In this document: in pieces, positions 43,490 through 55,090 of the stretch
How positions within the stretch are numbered: position 1 is the first letter of the stretch
Layout: each line of letters opens with the position of its first letter
Assembly: GCA_011109175.1 (NCBI GenBank)
Contig: RDEW01000006.1
Coordinates: forward strand, 15,547 to 79,546
Length of the DNA: 64,000 nt
Direction of reading: 5' to 3'
Source: Dicyema japonicum
Lineage: Eukaryota > Dicyemida > Rhombozoa > Dicyemidae
Position numbers and translations under genes: made by a program
The notes under the pieces: generated by a model
The model's database searches: none
Told to the model about the DNA's origin: nothing
The model's input: only the letters and a program-made list of their open reading frames with translations

Positions 43490-43800
43490 TGGAGGCTACA
43501 CCTGACTTTCAATTGCTCAAAAAGTGGAAAATATTGGATATAAAGAAACAAATAAATCAGCTTCATGTCAGACCAAATGCAACAGATTTTCTTCTATTTT
43601 TAAAAGGAGAATGTCAAGTAGGACTGTCAATACAATATTAATGAATGCAGAATCGCTTTTATTTCAGTTTAAGAATAGAAATCCTAAACTAAAAACTTGT
43701 AAAAATTAAAAACCCAGAGCTTGATGAAAAATCTAGTCGATTGGATGGATTTAATGGAATCAAAAGGTACACTATTTACTATAACATTTAAGGTGCTTTA
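43490..43800 (+). pseudogene. Tigger/pogo transposase N-terminus (CENP-B-like HTH) relic
   Basis: The frame reads LSIAQKVENIGYKE, then NKSASCQT, SSRTVNTIL and NAESLLFQFKNRNPKLK. This is the pattern of the CENP-B/Tigger helix-turn-helix (L-S-x-x-QKVEII, S-x-STV-x-IL-x-N). After one-base shifts, NPELDE and DWMDLMESKG follow, as in the second DNA-binding half. A stop precedes the region and more follow it. It could come from the same family as 17640-18060. Confidence 0.65.
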
Positions 43801-44190
43801 TTGAACGATTCTCTAATATTACACAAGGCAGAATTTTTCGACCTATGGATCTGGGAATCATCAAATCTTTCAAAGTTCATTTTACAAGGCACAAATTACT
43901 ACATTCAACGGATATATTGGAATGCGAGAATAGCTCAGTATATGATAAAATAAGATGTTTAATCTTAGGGATACTGTACTGTTTGTAAATTGGCATGGGA
44001 AGATGTAAAATTTCAAAACAATTTCAACTGTTTTAAACGTATCTAAAGCGGAGTTCAGCATGCATTTCAGTGGGGAGTTCTCAGAAAGATAATATTTTAG
44101 AAATTCTTTTGAATAATTAACTCCAAATTGTTCCGTTCACTCAAATCTTTGAAATCTAGTATAAAAAAGATACTCCTTGCGGCTAGGCTA

Positions 44191-44335
44191 GAGGAGTGAC
44201 GCCGTCATCAGTGGAGATTCACTGCGAAACTGATAGTCAAAAAGACATACACACAAGAAAAAGAAAAAACAAAGAAGTGAAGAGCATTCCACTATTCTCC
44301 CTTTATGAATAGTTATAATAACTGTTCTTTACTTT
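44191..44335 (+). mobile_element. tRNA-SINE, 5'-truncated copy
   Basis: Starts GAGGAGTGACGCCGTCATC and continues AGTG-AGATTCACTGCG, AAGAAAAAGAAAAAAC, ending AACTGTTCTTTACTTT. Matches 34129-34266 with indels. Confidence 0.8.
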
Positions 44336-44811
44336 GTTGAAGTGTGTTTTCAGCGAGAGCGAACCCTAGGCATCTTACGTGCTTATGGCAACGCGGTAGT
44401 GCTTAATTATTATTATAAGGAAGCTTTAATTATACATTCTACCTAACATAGTTTCACTAGTGCTCGTGCAATTATTTTTCAAAGTGTTGTTATAACAACA
44501 GTGGCCATTTTTTATTTGGACTTTATTTTAGGTTACAAATCTTTCTAAACTTTTCTCTATTATAATAGAAAAAACCATGTTCATGCCTCAAATAATAAAA
44601 GTTTCCAAATAAAAAGGGACAAACCTTAGCTTTAGAGAAGAATCGGGTTGTGGAAAAATAACCCTAGGGATGACTTTATTGTACCAAAATGAACCCACTA
44701 GTAGAACATTATTTTTGAAGTGGAGGCCATGATGCTTACCACATGGGGAAAATGCAAATCATTTTAAAATACTGCTATGACGCGTACTACTAGGAGAAAC
44801 ATGCAATTCAT

Positions 44812-44910
44812 CGTTCTCATAGATCGGTCAGTCCCGGCATTGTAGACGAACGTTGTGCTAATTCATGAAATTCAAATAGGTGATTTGATTTGTTCTCAAC
44901 ACGTAGAGGT
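44812..44910 (+). repeat. dispersed repeat family E, copy 2
   Basis: ATAGATCGGTCAGTCCCGGC, ATTGTAGACGAACGTTGT, TAATTCATGAAATTCAAAT. See 5798 and 62028. Confidence 0.65.
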
Positions 44911-44974
44911 TGCAAAAGAGACAGAAGATATCGTATGTTGGTAGAGAGAAGAAGTGCAAAGAATTATTTGTCTG

Positions 44975-45430
44975 TTATTATTATTACCCCAGGATCACTG
45001 AGTCTGGGTCAATGAAAAAAAAAAAGTTCTCATCAAACTAGGTGATCCCAGACCGACCAGGGGAACGTCGAAACTCGGTGATGAGATCTCGAACGCTTTC
45101 CAAATCGAGCTCAGAGTCATTCGGTCCTACCTCAAGACTTGAACTCCACATTTGAATCCTTCTCATTTTTTAATTTTCTCAAAACGTTTCTCCCAGTTTT
45201 ATGTAGGTGTCCTGGATCTTTGATCTCCTAATGAAATCGTTGATCCGATCCTCTACAATTTTGATAATTGTTACTATCACCTTGTCTTCGTCTTCGCTTA
45301 ACAGTATCTCAGTTTCTTGTTTAAATAGAGCTTAACTAAGGCTCTTTTTGTTTTCTCTAGGAAAATCAGATCTTCTTCCTCTAAGGAGAGAAGCATCCAT
45401 CGCACCCATAAAGTAGGCTTGGTAGAATAA
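44975..45430 (-). pseudogene. LINE C-terminal coding relic and TAA-tailed 3' end
   Basis: On the minus strand a long nearly open frame (about 45430-45045) includes ASLLRGRRSDFPRE, SEDEDKVIVTIIKIVEDRIN, IQDTYIKLGETF and ELDLESVRDLITEFRRS. It runs into GGTCGGTCTGGGATCACC, an A/T-rich spacer, CAGTGATCCTGGGG and TAATAATAATAA. It is the longest copy of the family also seen at 548-720 and 31820-31975. The domain upstream of the tail is not identifiable. Confidence 0.55.
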
Positions 45431-45439
45431 CTTTATTTT

Positions 45440-46480
45440 AGAAGAAGAGTTACTTATCATGGTCAACGTATAATTTTCATGTCTTCAAAGGCTTGAATAT
45501 TTTTTTTGAATATTTTTTTGGATGATCCTTCAGATTGTATAATACTTAATGTGAGGTATATCATGACATTATAATCGAAATGATGAAGGGTCACACAAGA
45601 AACACTGAAAACACTTATTTTGGAGAGGAATACGAATTTGAACCAACATGATGGAGTTTGATCATATTATATCCGTGAAGGCTCATATACGGACACGTGT
45701 TTGTATTGGTGCCACCAATTTACAACGTTATAAATTATTGGGACAAAAATCTAACGTTCGATTCGCTCTAATTAAAAGACAAAAGTACTAATTCATGGAG
45801 TACTTTGTTTCCGCTCAAATCACATGCTCCTAAATTTCCTCCGTTTTATCACGAAAGGAAAAGAAATCTTTGACCAAGTACTCAACAAAGGAATTAAAAC
45901 TCACAAACAGTGTCACAGGTTATCTTACCACTAGGATATGTGGTTTATTAAACAAGTCTTACAAACATTCATGTTGCGATTTTTCTGGTTTTTATAAAAT
46001 TTCCAAATGTAAACTGATCATATTGAGCCTACAAAAAGGTAATCCATGTATTTAAAGATTCTTCTATTTTCTACGCAACTAGACCTGAAATTTCTAATAC
46101 AAACTTTCCAAAGTCACCAATGTCTGTTCGCAACTCAGGGATCTGGATTGCATAATGTAGGCAAAATTTTAAGGCTCGTTTTTGAAAGATTAAATAATTG
46201 AAATACCCACCGATGAACTATATGACATAGTTGTATCAGGAGTATCTGTTTCGTCTAACTTAGCTTATGATTTTCTTGTAGTGAATCTGGAATTGAAAAA
46301 ACATGGCATTGGGATGGATTAAACGTTTAACATACTATCAAACTGAGCGACTGCCAGTAAGGCACGAATTACATTAAGAAAATTAAGCATATTTTCGCTT
46401 GAATTTGCCTCAAAAGACAATATGGACGCTTGTGTCGATGGTTTTGTCTTGAGAGCTCCATTTGGTAATGATGGACATGT
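45440..46480. other. no recognised gene
   Basis: AT-rich with one 61-codon frame at 45870-46055 of no recognisable content. Confidence 0.45.
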
Positions 46481-47540
46481 TTTTACTACTTTTTTCCTAC
46501 ATCCTTCCTCTGTTGTTGTGAAGGGTAAAATTAACTGTTGTAAAATAAACTTTGAAGTCTAGAGCAGAAGCCACGTAGTTTGTGAGACTGGGGATAGTCT
46601 TTGGGTTCCAGAGTAGAAAGTCCTTTATCCACATGAAAAGTTTCTTTTGAATATCAGCAGCTGCTAGCCTTGATAGGAGGGCTTCGTGCCACACGCTATC
46701 AAAAGCCTTGGACAGATCCAAACATACCAGGTTGAATAGTCTTTTGAATTCCAGAACTCTCAATACCATTGAATGCATCTGGTAGATGCAGTCCGTTCAA
46801 GATTTTTCAGGTCTGAAGCCACATTGTTCTGCGATGAGGAACCCACTCTCTTCTACGTGGTCGTTAAGCCTTCTGAAGAGAATTTGTTCGATAATCTTGG
46901 AGATCGAACAGATGAGGCTTATTGCCTATAGCTGAATGGGTCCCTCCTCGATTTTCCCGGTTTCAGTATCATTCTGACTATAGAAGATTTCCATCGTTTT
47001 GAGACATGGCCATGATGAATGCTTGCATTGAATAAATTCTTCAGTATGGAAAATAAAGCCTCTGGGCCTTCCTTGAACAATCTCATGCTTAGATGGTCAA
47101 GTCCCGGAGCGTTAGCCTTGCTTGTCATGATTGCACTCATGACTTCTTCAGTAGTTATTTTCATTTCAGTATCTTTGAGATCGTCCAAACAGTAGGTTAA
47201 AATTTCACGTGAAGAATCCAACATCTCCCTCGGAATAAGCTCCATCGGGTACCCCCTGAATGCGGTCAGTTGCATCTTAAAGATATCTGGGACTTCTTCC
47301 ATAGAACATAGTCCACCTTCTAGCTTGGTCAAGGAGATTTTATGTCATTCCTTTTCTGGCCAGTTATTCTTTTGTAGAACTTTCAGAACGAGGGGTCTTT
47401 GGTGTTTAGTTTGCTTGACTCTACCCTTAAAAATTGTTCTTGAGACAGTCTTGTTCCTTCTTCAATGGCTTTCTTGATTATCTTCAATTGTACCTCAAAA
47501 CCCGTATCCATTAAACTACCTCCATGTATGAGACCAGAGT
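46480..47540 (-). pseudogene. LINE reverse transcriptase relic, third family
   Basis: Minus strand: 47332-46919 contains EVMSAIMTSKANAPGLDHLS, then LFNASIHHGHVSKRWKSSIV and ILKPGKSRRDPFSYRQ. A frame change follows, with CGFRPEKS near 46810. 46778-46497 contains VCLDLSKAFDSVWHEALLSRL (motif A Asp). Motifs B and C are absent. About 47540-47350 gives FEVQLKIIKKAIEEGTRLSQ, the linker before RT. The sequence differs from both the RTE and CR1/Jockey-like copies and fits an I/Jockey-type element. It may be the body of the TAA-tailed family. Confidence 0.85.
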
Positions 47541-48800
47541 GCTTTGCACTCTGACACCATGTAATTTAGAATTGGAAAGTTGCACGTGGATATGTTCTCC
47601 CTAGTCTAAATAAAGGAGAACCACAAACCGCATGAAATATAAATACCATCAAAGGTGTCATGATAGAGGAGACCACAGGATCGTTGCTGATGCTACTGAA
47701 GGAAGCCAATCTTTTGCTGTCGTTTCTCAACCAGGGTCTTCGTCAAATCCACAAAGAAGAGATTTTCTTCCTACACTCCACCCGGGTCATCGTCAAATCC
47801 ACAAAAAGAGATGTTGTTTATTTTAAGCCGTGATTAGCTGAACCCCCTATATAACTAGCCAGTGACCGTTGATTGTCCATTCAAGAGAATTTTTAGGTCA
47901 AAAAATTTGTCCTTCTTACGAATCACAGCCTCGTTTCTAGAAATTAAGCAGGTTTTCGGGTAGAAGAAAACAGAATCAATCAAAGAAGACACCACGTGGT
48001 CTAGTCTGAGTATATAATTTTTGTCTTGTTTTTTTAGCATTTGGCATTCTAAAGTTTAGAATTAAAGGGTCACTGAGATAATTTCCATGGGTAGTTGATA
48101 TCACTGGTCAGTAATTATAGAAAAGACATCCATTGCGACTGTCGACTCACTCATCAGTAGGAGCATCAAGTGTGTTATAGTATATATTCTTGATTGAGAC
48201 TTCCGTAGGTCATCCATATATGATCAGCAGTCGATTGAATACGCATAACTTTAAAATTATTTATTCTATTTTAAAACCCCAAGGCCACCAAGAAAAAGGA
48301 TTAACTCACTAATTAGGAAATCCAAACATCCAATGTCTCTCGAATGCTCCACCAGCAATCTAACTGCATTCCGGAAGTGCCTTCTTTTATGTCTGCAGAA
48401 GAATTATATTATGTACTTTATGGTCGAACTGAACATCTGCATGGGCCGACATTTCTCTGAAAGGTTTCCTAGCTCCTTGAGATACGTAGGAAGCCCTGTG
48501 CATTTTCAACATCGTCGCCTTTGAAAGGAGACTGGATATGGTGTCTGATTGCATTTGAGGTATGATTTTCCCATGAGAGTTTATACGATCGACCCTAGAA
48601 GAGAGAATCTCCAGGCAGAACAGGCATATTCAATTTTCGGCACAATGACTTGAAGCTATAGTTTGCTGATAGAAGCTGTAAGTGGGATGGGACTCTTCTT
48701 TTAATAGCTTTTAGGACGTCCCAACAATTGATTTTATTTTTAAAAAATTATTATTATATATTTTTAATTTGTGAAATATAATTAAATTATGATTAATTAG
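47540..48800. other. no recognised gene
   Basis: Small frames only. A near-duplicate of about 36 bases (CAGGGTCTTCGTCAAATCCA, ACAAAGAAGA and CGGGTCATCGTCAAATCC, ACAAAAAGAG) lies at 47730-47815. Confidence 0.45.
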
Positions 48801-48805
48801 ATCTA

Positions 48806-49042
48806 ATGGCTCTTTTCCACCATGACTCAACGTCTCGTATATTCGTTGATAGACCACGTGCGAAGGATGATTTTTGTCAAAGGACTTATTGGGCTGTCTC
48901 GAGGATAGCCCTGCATATTGGATCAACAGTCAATCCCCTACTTACGGAAGCTACAAACAGTAATCGTGGATATGGATTTTTTCGCGTCTCTGAAGATGCT
49001 GGAAACCCCATTTCCAAGGCAAAAAGAAAACCGATTTGTTAA
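48806..49042 (+). CDS. uncharacterised ORF, 78 residues
   Basis: An ATG-started frame with balanced composition (start MALFHHDSTSRIF, later a glycine-aromatic GYGFFRVSED). It ends K-R-K-P-I-C. The reverse strand is also partly open. No family recognised and no repeat overlap noted. Confidence 0.2.
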   Translation: MALFHHDSTSRIFVDRPRAKDDFCQRTYWAVSRIALHIGSTVNPLLTEATNSNRGYGFFRVSEDAGNPISKAKRKPIC

Positions 49043-49857
49043 AAGTTTCCCTTCCCATAAAAGTATAATCTTGTAATTTTAGAGCACTGAAATATCGTTG
49101 CTTACAGTCAAGATTCAAACTTAGAGGGGTTCAGTTATTAGCTTTCAGAAGATAGCTTCGCACCACTGACTTTTGAGTGCATGAATCAAATGTCTCGTCC
49201 CAGGAAGTATGTATCTTGTAATTACATCTTTCAAGGTTTCCGTCGATCTACAATGTTCAATATTTTATAATAAACCTATCGTGAACCTCTACGAGAAACA
49301 GCTCCCTGTTCCGCGCTCGATTCCTCCAAGGACACAATGACCTTGGGTCCTTTGCTGATGCTCGTCCTTTTCTTACACTTTTTGAATTTCCATACATGTT
49401 TATCGACCACTAGATTCAACACAGAAAAGCGACAATAAATCTATTTATTACACATTTTCAAAAATAACCTTGTACAGTCTGCAGAAAATTGTGTTCTTAT
49501 CAAACGCCATGCTGCACACCACTTTATGCAATCCACAGACTCTGTGTACCCATCAGAATCCTCAACATGAGAGTCATTCGGATTGAATGGCAGCACGACT
49601 CATTATTTCTTCTTGTGGAATTATGCTCTTGCTACCAGCTCGCACCTTGTTATTCAAATTTATTCAAATATAAAAGAGAAAGTTACTTTAAATATGCTGA
49701 TATAATTAATAATATAATTATTTATTTTATTATTTCTTATTTTCTCGAATAAATATAGCTCATAGTTATATTTACCTACTGAACTGCAACATTACATACT
49801 GAACTTTTTTCCCTGACCAATCCTTCTGATGAAGATTGCATTATGTGAACTATTCGC

Positions 49858-50082
49858 TAAAGAATGAAGTGATGTCTGCGACGGTAGGACGTGGGACAAA
49901 AATGGAAGAGAGCGGACCTACTTCTCCACCTCTCTTCGGAAACGGTAGCCTGTAGTGAAGTATTGAAAGATGGATTTGGTCGCACAAGCAGATGTTATCT
50001 TTGGTTCCTTCCTTGGATTAGTTAGTTATGACTGTTTGTGCTGGGCTTACAATGGTAAGCCTGGGGTTAATAATAATAACAA
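49858..50082 (+). mobile_element. short retroelement with TAA tail, family T
   Basis: Landmarks: AAGAATGAAGT, CTGCGACGGTAG, GAAGAGAGCGGACCTACTTC, TTTGGTCGCACAAGCAGA, TTCCTTCCTTGGATTAGTTA, TGACTGTTTGTGCTGGGCTT, then GTAAGCCTGGGGTTAATAATAATAAC. The segment GCTTAC-AATG-GTAAGC can form a hairpin before the tail. Partial copies: 18195-18260 (minus), 54120-54235 (minus) and the head only at 62605-62690. Confidence 0.65.
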
Positions 50083-50084
50083 CT

Positions 50085-50160
50085 GCAACATTACCTACTG
50101 AACTTTACAAAGAGTCATATTAGCTACAGCTCTTCCCAAGCAGGATGCACACAATTTATT
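50085..50160 (-). mobile_element. opposing element end, tail-to-tail with family T
   Basis: AAAGAGTCATATTAGCTACA and GCTCTTCCCAAGCAGG match 63215-63257, where the segment lies beside an ATT run. Here it is separated from the TAA tail of the previous element by about 25 bases. Confidence 0.4.
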
Positions 50161-50232
50161 TATGTAAATAACAGTTATCATAAGTAATCTTAAAGGAGAA
50201 GAATCAAGGAATGCTCTGAATCTCGTTTTTAC

Positions 50233-50370
50233 GGCTGGAGGTTACATGGATCTATGATGCATTGGTTTGACGAGTGACGTCGTCATCAGCAGATACTTCA
50301 CTGCGGACCGAATCGTCTACTAGGACTCACACGTAACACAAAGAAAAAAGTGAAGAACACCATGTAGCTT
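50233..50370 (+). mobile_element. tRNA-SINE, partial copy
   Basis: GGAGGTTACATGGATC, GATGCATTGGTTTGACGAG, TGACGTCGTCATCAGC, CTTCACTGCGGACC, AAGAAAAAAGTGAAGAAC. Corresponds to 34084-34235. Confidence 0.7.
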
Positions 50371-51129
50371 TAATTCCGTGTTTTTCAGACAAGAGATAAA
50401 TCACCAGCTTAACGATAAATCATATTACCTCTGGAAAAATAAATTATAATTTTATTTTTGTTAAATATGTCTTAAAAATATGCAAATGCTTCCTGATTGA
50501 TGAAATGCCTTATCATCCTTCCTCCGTCAGCATAGACAAGGTAACTGTCTCAAGAGACATTGGAAACCCAATGTTTTGAACAAAGGGTGTGTACAAAATA
50601 CGTGATATCTTTGTTTGAATCCCACTCATCCTAAAATTAGAGAATCATCAGCGAGTCTCTTGAGGCAGGCCATGTTAGTAAAAGCTAGTAACGTAACCCT
50701 GGTACTCCATGACGATTTTCACATTGGAAGAAAGTTGTTCCGTCTGGTATTTTATTGGCTTGGGAGAATCCGAGAAGCTCCGATTGGACAAGTAATCCGG
50801 CCGCTTCAAGTCTCTACGCAATAACTCCGCTGATTGCGGTGTATCTTGGATTCCTTCCATCACTCGACCGGTAAGAGAGACCATGAAAACCTTTCGCGTC
50901 CGTCATTCCTCAATATCTATAGCGATGGATCGCGCAAACATCTATTCCAAGGCGAACGAAAACCAAAATTCTCGTGGTGTCGTATACCAATAGTGTCCTA
51001 TGTGAAGTGCATTGTAATGCTCCATGCCAAGCACCACTTTAGTTCGTCGATGCAGAAGCCAGACATGCCAGACGATGCAAGTCAAGGTCTGGTTTTATTT
51101 CATCTATGATCTTTCTAAAAGCTTGTCCC

Positions 51130-51840
51130 ACTTTTGATGATTATTAGCGTTTTTCGGGATTCCCACACACTAGTCGTTTTTATGTAGCCTAAGGATCTGG
51201 CGTATGAGACCACTTGAAGCATATATCGAAGATTGAATAGCCGGGAGGGCGAGTTCTAGTAGTGAGCGTATTCCGATTCCTTCGTAGCGAAGTGGTAGTT
51301 TGAATTGGATCCAGCCAGTTTTATCAAAAGAAATTTTGCAATTCGGTCTATCCAGTCCACACATCTTCCGAGTTTGGTCCTCAGGCGATTCCTTTCATTG
51401 ATCAAAATAATGTAAAACGCGAAAGACTGATGCTTTTTCCATGATTGGTACTTGAGTATCTCCTTTTTGCGTAAAGCATTAAGTATGTCTCCATCATGAT
51501 GGAGAGTTCTTTATCTATGATGTCGATTTCATTTCGGGAATAATCTTTATCCTTCCAGTCTTTGAGGTTTCTTGATATGTACTTTCTGTAGTGTTCCCAG
51601 TTTACTCTTTGTTAGGTCGTATCCTGTAACACAGAGTCCATAGGGTCTGTAGCTAGGTTCAATGACATCTCTTGGGGTATAGTGTCACTCACGATGTCCC
51701 ACATAATCATCGGCTTCTCTACATAAGTGTAGAGCAGTGGTGACACCTGGAACACCTCAAGCATGTCTCCCCCGTAGTGCGAGTAATGATTCGGTTTTTC
51801 CGATGTCAAAATCTCAAAGCCAGTCTTATCACTCAATTTT
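51130..51840 (-). pseudogene. RGN-type LINE polyprotein, region after RT (relic)
   Basis: Minus strand: 51836-51612 reads EKPMIMWDIVSDT, similar to the W-D-x-x segment of the RGN family. 51364-51170 reads FKLPLRYEGIGIRSLLELAL, then PAIQSS, the LP-x-R-x-GGLGIRS-x-x-x-LALPA signature of the same family, but in an unusual order, so rearrangement is likely. Stops separate the pieces. Confidence 0.5.
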
Positions 51841-51984
51841 TTTAGTCTGATTCACTTCCGAGGCACCCATATTTAATGTTCTTGGCATTTAGATCACCCA
51901 CTAGGATAGACATATCGTTCGTACACGACATTGTGGTACACATTGTTAAATCGACATTTAGCTTTCTGCTCTAGGTTTTCTTAA

Positions 51985-52235
51985 ATTCATAGACATCATG
52001 GGATCCACTTAACTCAAGAGATGTCTCAACGGCATCCAAAAAGAATTCCTCCTTGCTTCAGTTAAAGGATTCACAATAGGTAATGGGTATGCGCTTAAAA
52101 AGATTGTGTCTCATGCTTAGTGGCATTATTTTTATTTGGACACTAACGTGATGCCAAGATCATGACAAAGCATGTGCTAACACGAAAGTTATCAATCTAA
52201 TAAACATCGCCCTTCTTTTTTTTCGTGAAAAATTG
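51985..52235 (+). repeat. composite retroelement fragment, copy 2
   Basis: CATGGGATCCACTTAACTCA, AGAGATGTCTCAACGGCATC, CAAAAAGAATTCCTCCTTGC, then GTGTCTCATGCTTAGTGGC, ATTATTTTTATT, ACACTAACGTGATGCC and CATGACAAAGCATGTG. Inverted partner of 16150-16420. Confidence 0.65.
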
Positions 52236-52239
52236 CATG

Positions 52240-53210
52240 CTTGAAGAACTCAAACTACTGTCATTGTTTTAACGTGCAAATGCTATAAATCTCACTCGGG
52301 AGTTATCCAAATCGATGCACCAACTAGAGCGTCATTTTAATCTGTTGTTTCAAAGAATAAGTGGGTGATCATTTTTGCTATCGAAATATTTTTTGTGAGG
52401 AGTTTACTATTGATTTTGATTAAATCAGATTGAGAACAACCGGAAGGGTTATTTTAAATCTACCTTCGAATTTCGGGGATTCCACTGTGAAATACACTTC
52501 CATCATATATTTCGATGAAGTTGTAGGGTCAAGACCCTCTATGTGTCCGAAAAGTTTCCATTGATCTTTGATAATTGCTTTTGATAGTTTCAAGATCTTT
52601 TAATTTGGTGTTATTGGTTACCAATGACCACACGTATTTTCCTTTTGTGGAACGCATAGAGTCTATTATGTTCATTATTTTATAATTTCAACGTGACTGC
52701 ATTATATAATTAGGAGGCAAAAATTACTTTTTGAGAAGACCTTACGGTTCAGAAACTCAGACAAATAGTGTTGAAAATACTTAGAGTTCACTAATTCCTC
52801 GGAAATCTCAGCTTTAGATAATTTTAGAACCATAAATTTTATGGACATACGAGCATCTTCAATGCAGTTCCCCAAAACAATATCAATTTTGCAAAGATCC
52901 TCAAATTTCCTCAAAAAATTTGAAAAATTCTGAAACATGAAGCCATTAATTTATGAAATAAAAGAAATAAGAAATATTTTCAATTTCTGACAATATAAGG
53001 CAGTAGAATATGACCATATAAATACAAAATGTGCTGTATGAGTTCGGATAGTATAGGAATTCTTACTACATTATTTGAAAACGCATTTTTTGTTGGACCA
53101 ATTAACACATCTTTCTTTCACAAATTATTTGGGACACTTAAAATTTATTATTTTTAATTTAATTATTTTTTATGTTATAAGTTTACAACTTTTTTAAGTC
53201 AAGAAAACTT
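52240..53210. other. no recognised gene
   Basis: AT-rich. A 78-codon minus-strand frame at 52702-52938 is phenylalanine/leucine-rich with no recognised motif. Confidence 0.45.
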
Positions 53211-53219
53211 ATTTATTTA

Positions 53220-53800
53220 TAATCGCTTACACAAGAGAGTACGGAAGGAAGGCTTCAACCGGCAATAGAGGTTACTGTGGAGAGAAGAGCATTGCCGTTC
53301 AGCAAATGGAAAAAAGTATTAGGTCTGACTTTCGATACGCACATGAACTATTCGAGACACGTCACTAACGTGCTGAACACATGTGAGAAGAAAATCAACC
53401 TTCTGAAATGCCTAACAGGTCTATGGAAAATTGTGCATCACCTTTACTTAAAACGTTCTACTCACAGTACATCGAACCATGCATTTCATATGCGGGTACT
53501 TCATAGGGACCACTGGCCTCTTATACGAACATCCAGAAAATCTCCGCAACCCAGAAAAGGGCCTTCAAGCTAACGGAGAGATGGTACACAGGGGAAAATA
53601 TTAAATCACCAACGCCCATGGAGAAACTAATCGAAAAAACAAGAATGGACACCAATGCCAAAAAGAAAGTGCTCGTCCGCAACGTAATTGTGTAAGCTCA
53701 AAAGATCAAAACCAAGAAAAGATGAGAGACTTGATCCAATTCGTCGGGATCACTTAGTTTAGTTTTAATTTGGTTTAACACTGGTCTTTTGAATTTATTT
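53220..53800 (+). pseudogene. CR1/Jockey-like LINE relic, 3' part
   Basis: 53277-53450 reads KVLGLTFDTHMNYSRHVTNV, then TCEKKINLLKCLTG. A shifted frame gives YIEPCISYAG and TQKRAFKLTERWY. It ends GTCGGGATCACTTAGTTTAG, TTTTAATTTGGTTTAACAC, then AATTTAATTTAATAA. The 3' signal matches the other copies, but the tail differs from the TAAA type. Confidence 0.8.
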
Positions 53801-53814
53801 AATTTAATAATCAA

Positions 53815-54120
53815 AATGTCGCGTTGCATCATGTGGTGGTTAATAGGTAGATATTTTATTTTCCTTCGCTATAATGGCTTCATTGGATACATCTTACTCA
53901 GGAGATGCAAAATGCCAGGCCAGCATTCAAAAGGATCCAACTATTTATTCCATTGGGAGACAAATTTGTCCCTGGCGACGAGTTCTAAAATCGCCCTCAG
54001 CTCTCCGAACAACTTCCTCTGAATCACTGTTCTTGGGTAATAGTTTTGTTGGAATGCGTCTGGATCAAGGAATCAGTTAGTTTAGTTTGACCCTTGGTAT
54101 TTGGATTATTATTTATTAAT
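53815..54120 (+). mobile_element. short non-autonomous element, family S
   Basis: Begins just after the previous LINE tail with ATGTCGCGTTGCATCATGTG, then ATTGGATACATCTTACTCAG, GAGATGC, AAAAGGATCCAACTATTTATTCC, GGAGACAAATTTGT and TGGCGACGAGTTCT. It ends AATCAGTTAGTTTAG, CCTTGGTATTTGG and ATTATTATTTATTAA. Copy at 30275-30460 on the minus strand. Frames of 68-77 codons cross it. Confidence 0.6.
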
Positions 54121-54235
54121 CCCAGGCTCACAATATTTGGTAAGCACAACACAAACAGTCACAACTAATTAATCCAAGGAAGGAGCCCAAGGGAGAAGTG
54201 TGCCGACTAAATCTTTCCTCTAAATAAAATATAGT
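54120..54235 (-). mobile_element. family T element 3' end, tail-to-tail with family S copy
   Basis: On the minus strand: GATTTAGTCGGCACACTTCT, CTCCTTCCTTGGATTAATTA, GTTGTGACTGTTTGTGTTGT, GCTTACC, GAGCCTGGGATTAATAAATAATAAT. The tail is shared with the end of the preceding plus-strand element. Confidence 0.65.
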
Positions 54236-54294
54236 GAAAAAAACCGGCATTAAAGTAAATATCCAAAGCGGACGCTCATAGATAAATGTTAATA

Positions 54295-54550
54295 TGGCGT
54301 CGGGTGGTTCGTGACTTTCAGTGTTGAAAGATATCAAAAAGAATCATCTCCCGGTCGACTCGTTTATCTGGAAGGATAACCTCGACTTGAAATGTGAGAC
54401 GTTGCTTGCTATTCTGGATACTCATACTTTCTGGAGACATAGAATCGAACCCAGGACCAAAATTTATCTTTATTATGCAACTCAATGTTTACAGTATAAA
54501 ATCGCGTCGGAAGATGGAATGAGAAAATCAGATATTTTTACATAGTACAT
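54295..54550 (+). mobile_element. 5'-leader fragment, LINE-type start
   Basis: ATATGGCGTCGGGTGGTTCG, then GATATCAAAAAGAATCATC and CGACTCG resemble the leader class at 30781 and 38489. The frame that follows (to 54545) encodes about 74 residues with no known domain. Confidence 0.4.
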
Positions 54551-54639
54551 GTGAAATAGTATTAAAAATGATGGACATGTTAGTTTGAAATGTTTATTAA
54601 ATGAAAGATTCAATTAAAAAATGTTTTTAGAAAATTCGT

Positions 54640-55090
54640 GAATACTTATTCGATTCTTATGGAAATGGGCGACTTGCACTGTCGGGCTTGAACATCGGTG
54701 CTTGGCTTAACGCGTTCCCATCATCGTCAATTGGTTTCCTTCAGAAACAGGACGCCGTCCGGAATGGGATATCACTACGTCTCGAAATCGACCTGTCCCA
54801 ACATCATCCATGCCGTTCTGGATCTGTTGCCTACTTAAAAAGACTTCACCTGCTCTCCTGTCTCAGCAGCAGCATGCCGCTATCAACAGGGTTTTGAAGA
54901 GCTCTCTAGAGGAGATCTCTGGAACCGGTGGAGATGAAAAGTTCCCGGACGGAGTAACTGTCTTCCCCTTCTCTCAGGGAAATGCTTGATTTGAGAGGGG
55001 GCATGTACCGACACCTTTTCCCTGTCAAGACTTGCTGGTTCGCGCTGAAAGCTGGAGAGGCTGAAAAGACTTCAAGTTGTGACATCATGT
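54640..55090 (+). pseudogene. RGN-type LINE polyprotein, C-terminal domain relic
   Basis: 54688-54897 encodes NIGAWLNAFPSSSIGFLQ, DAVRNGISLRLEIDLSQHH and a cysteine, matching the WL-ALPS-x-x-x-G-L ... RLG-x-x-x-HxC pattern of this family. From about 54870 other frames give MNRVLKSSLEEI, then EKFPDGVTVFPFSQGKCL, C-TDTF and KAGEAE. The PDG and D-T residues are kept, but stops interrupt them. It continues the family seen at 16430-16770. Confidence 0.65.
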
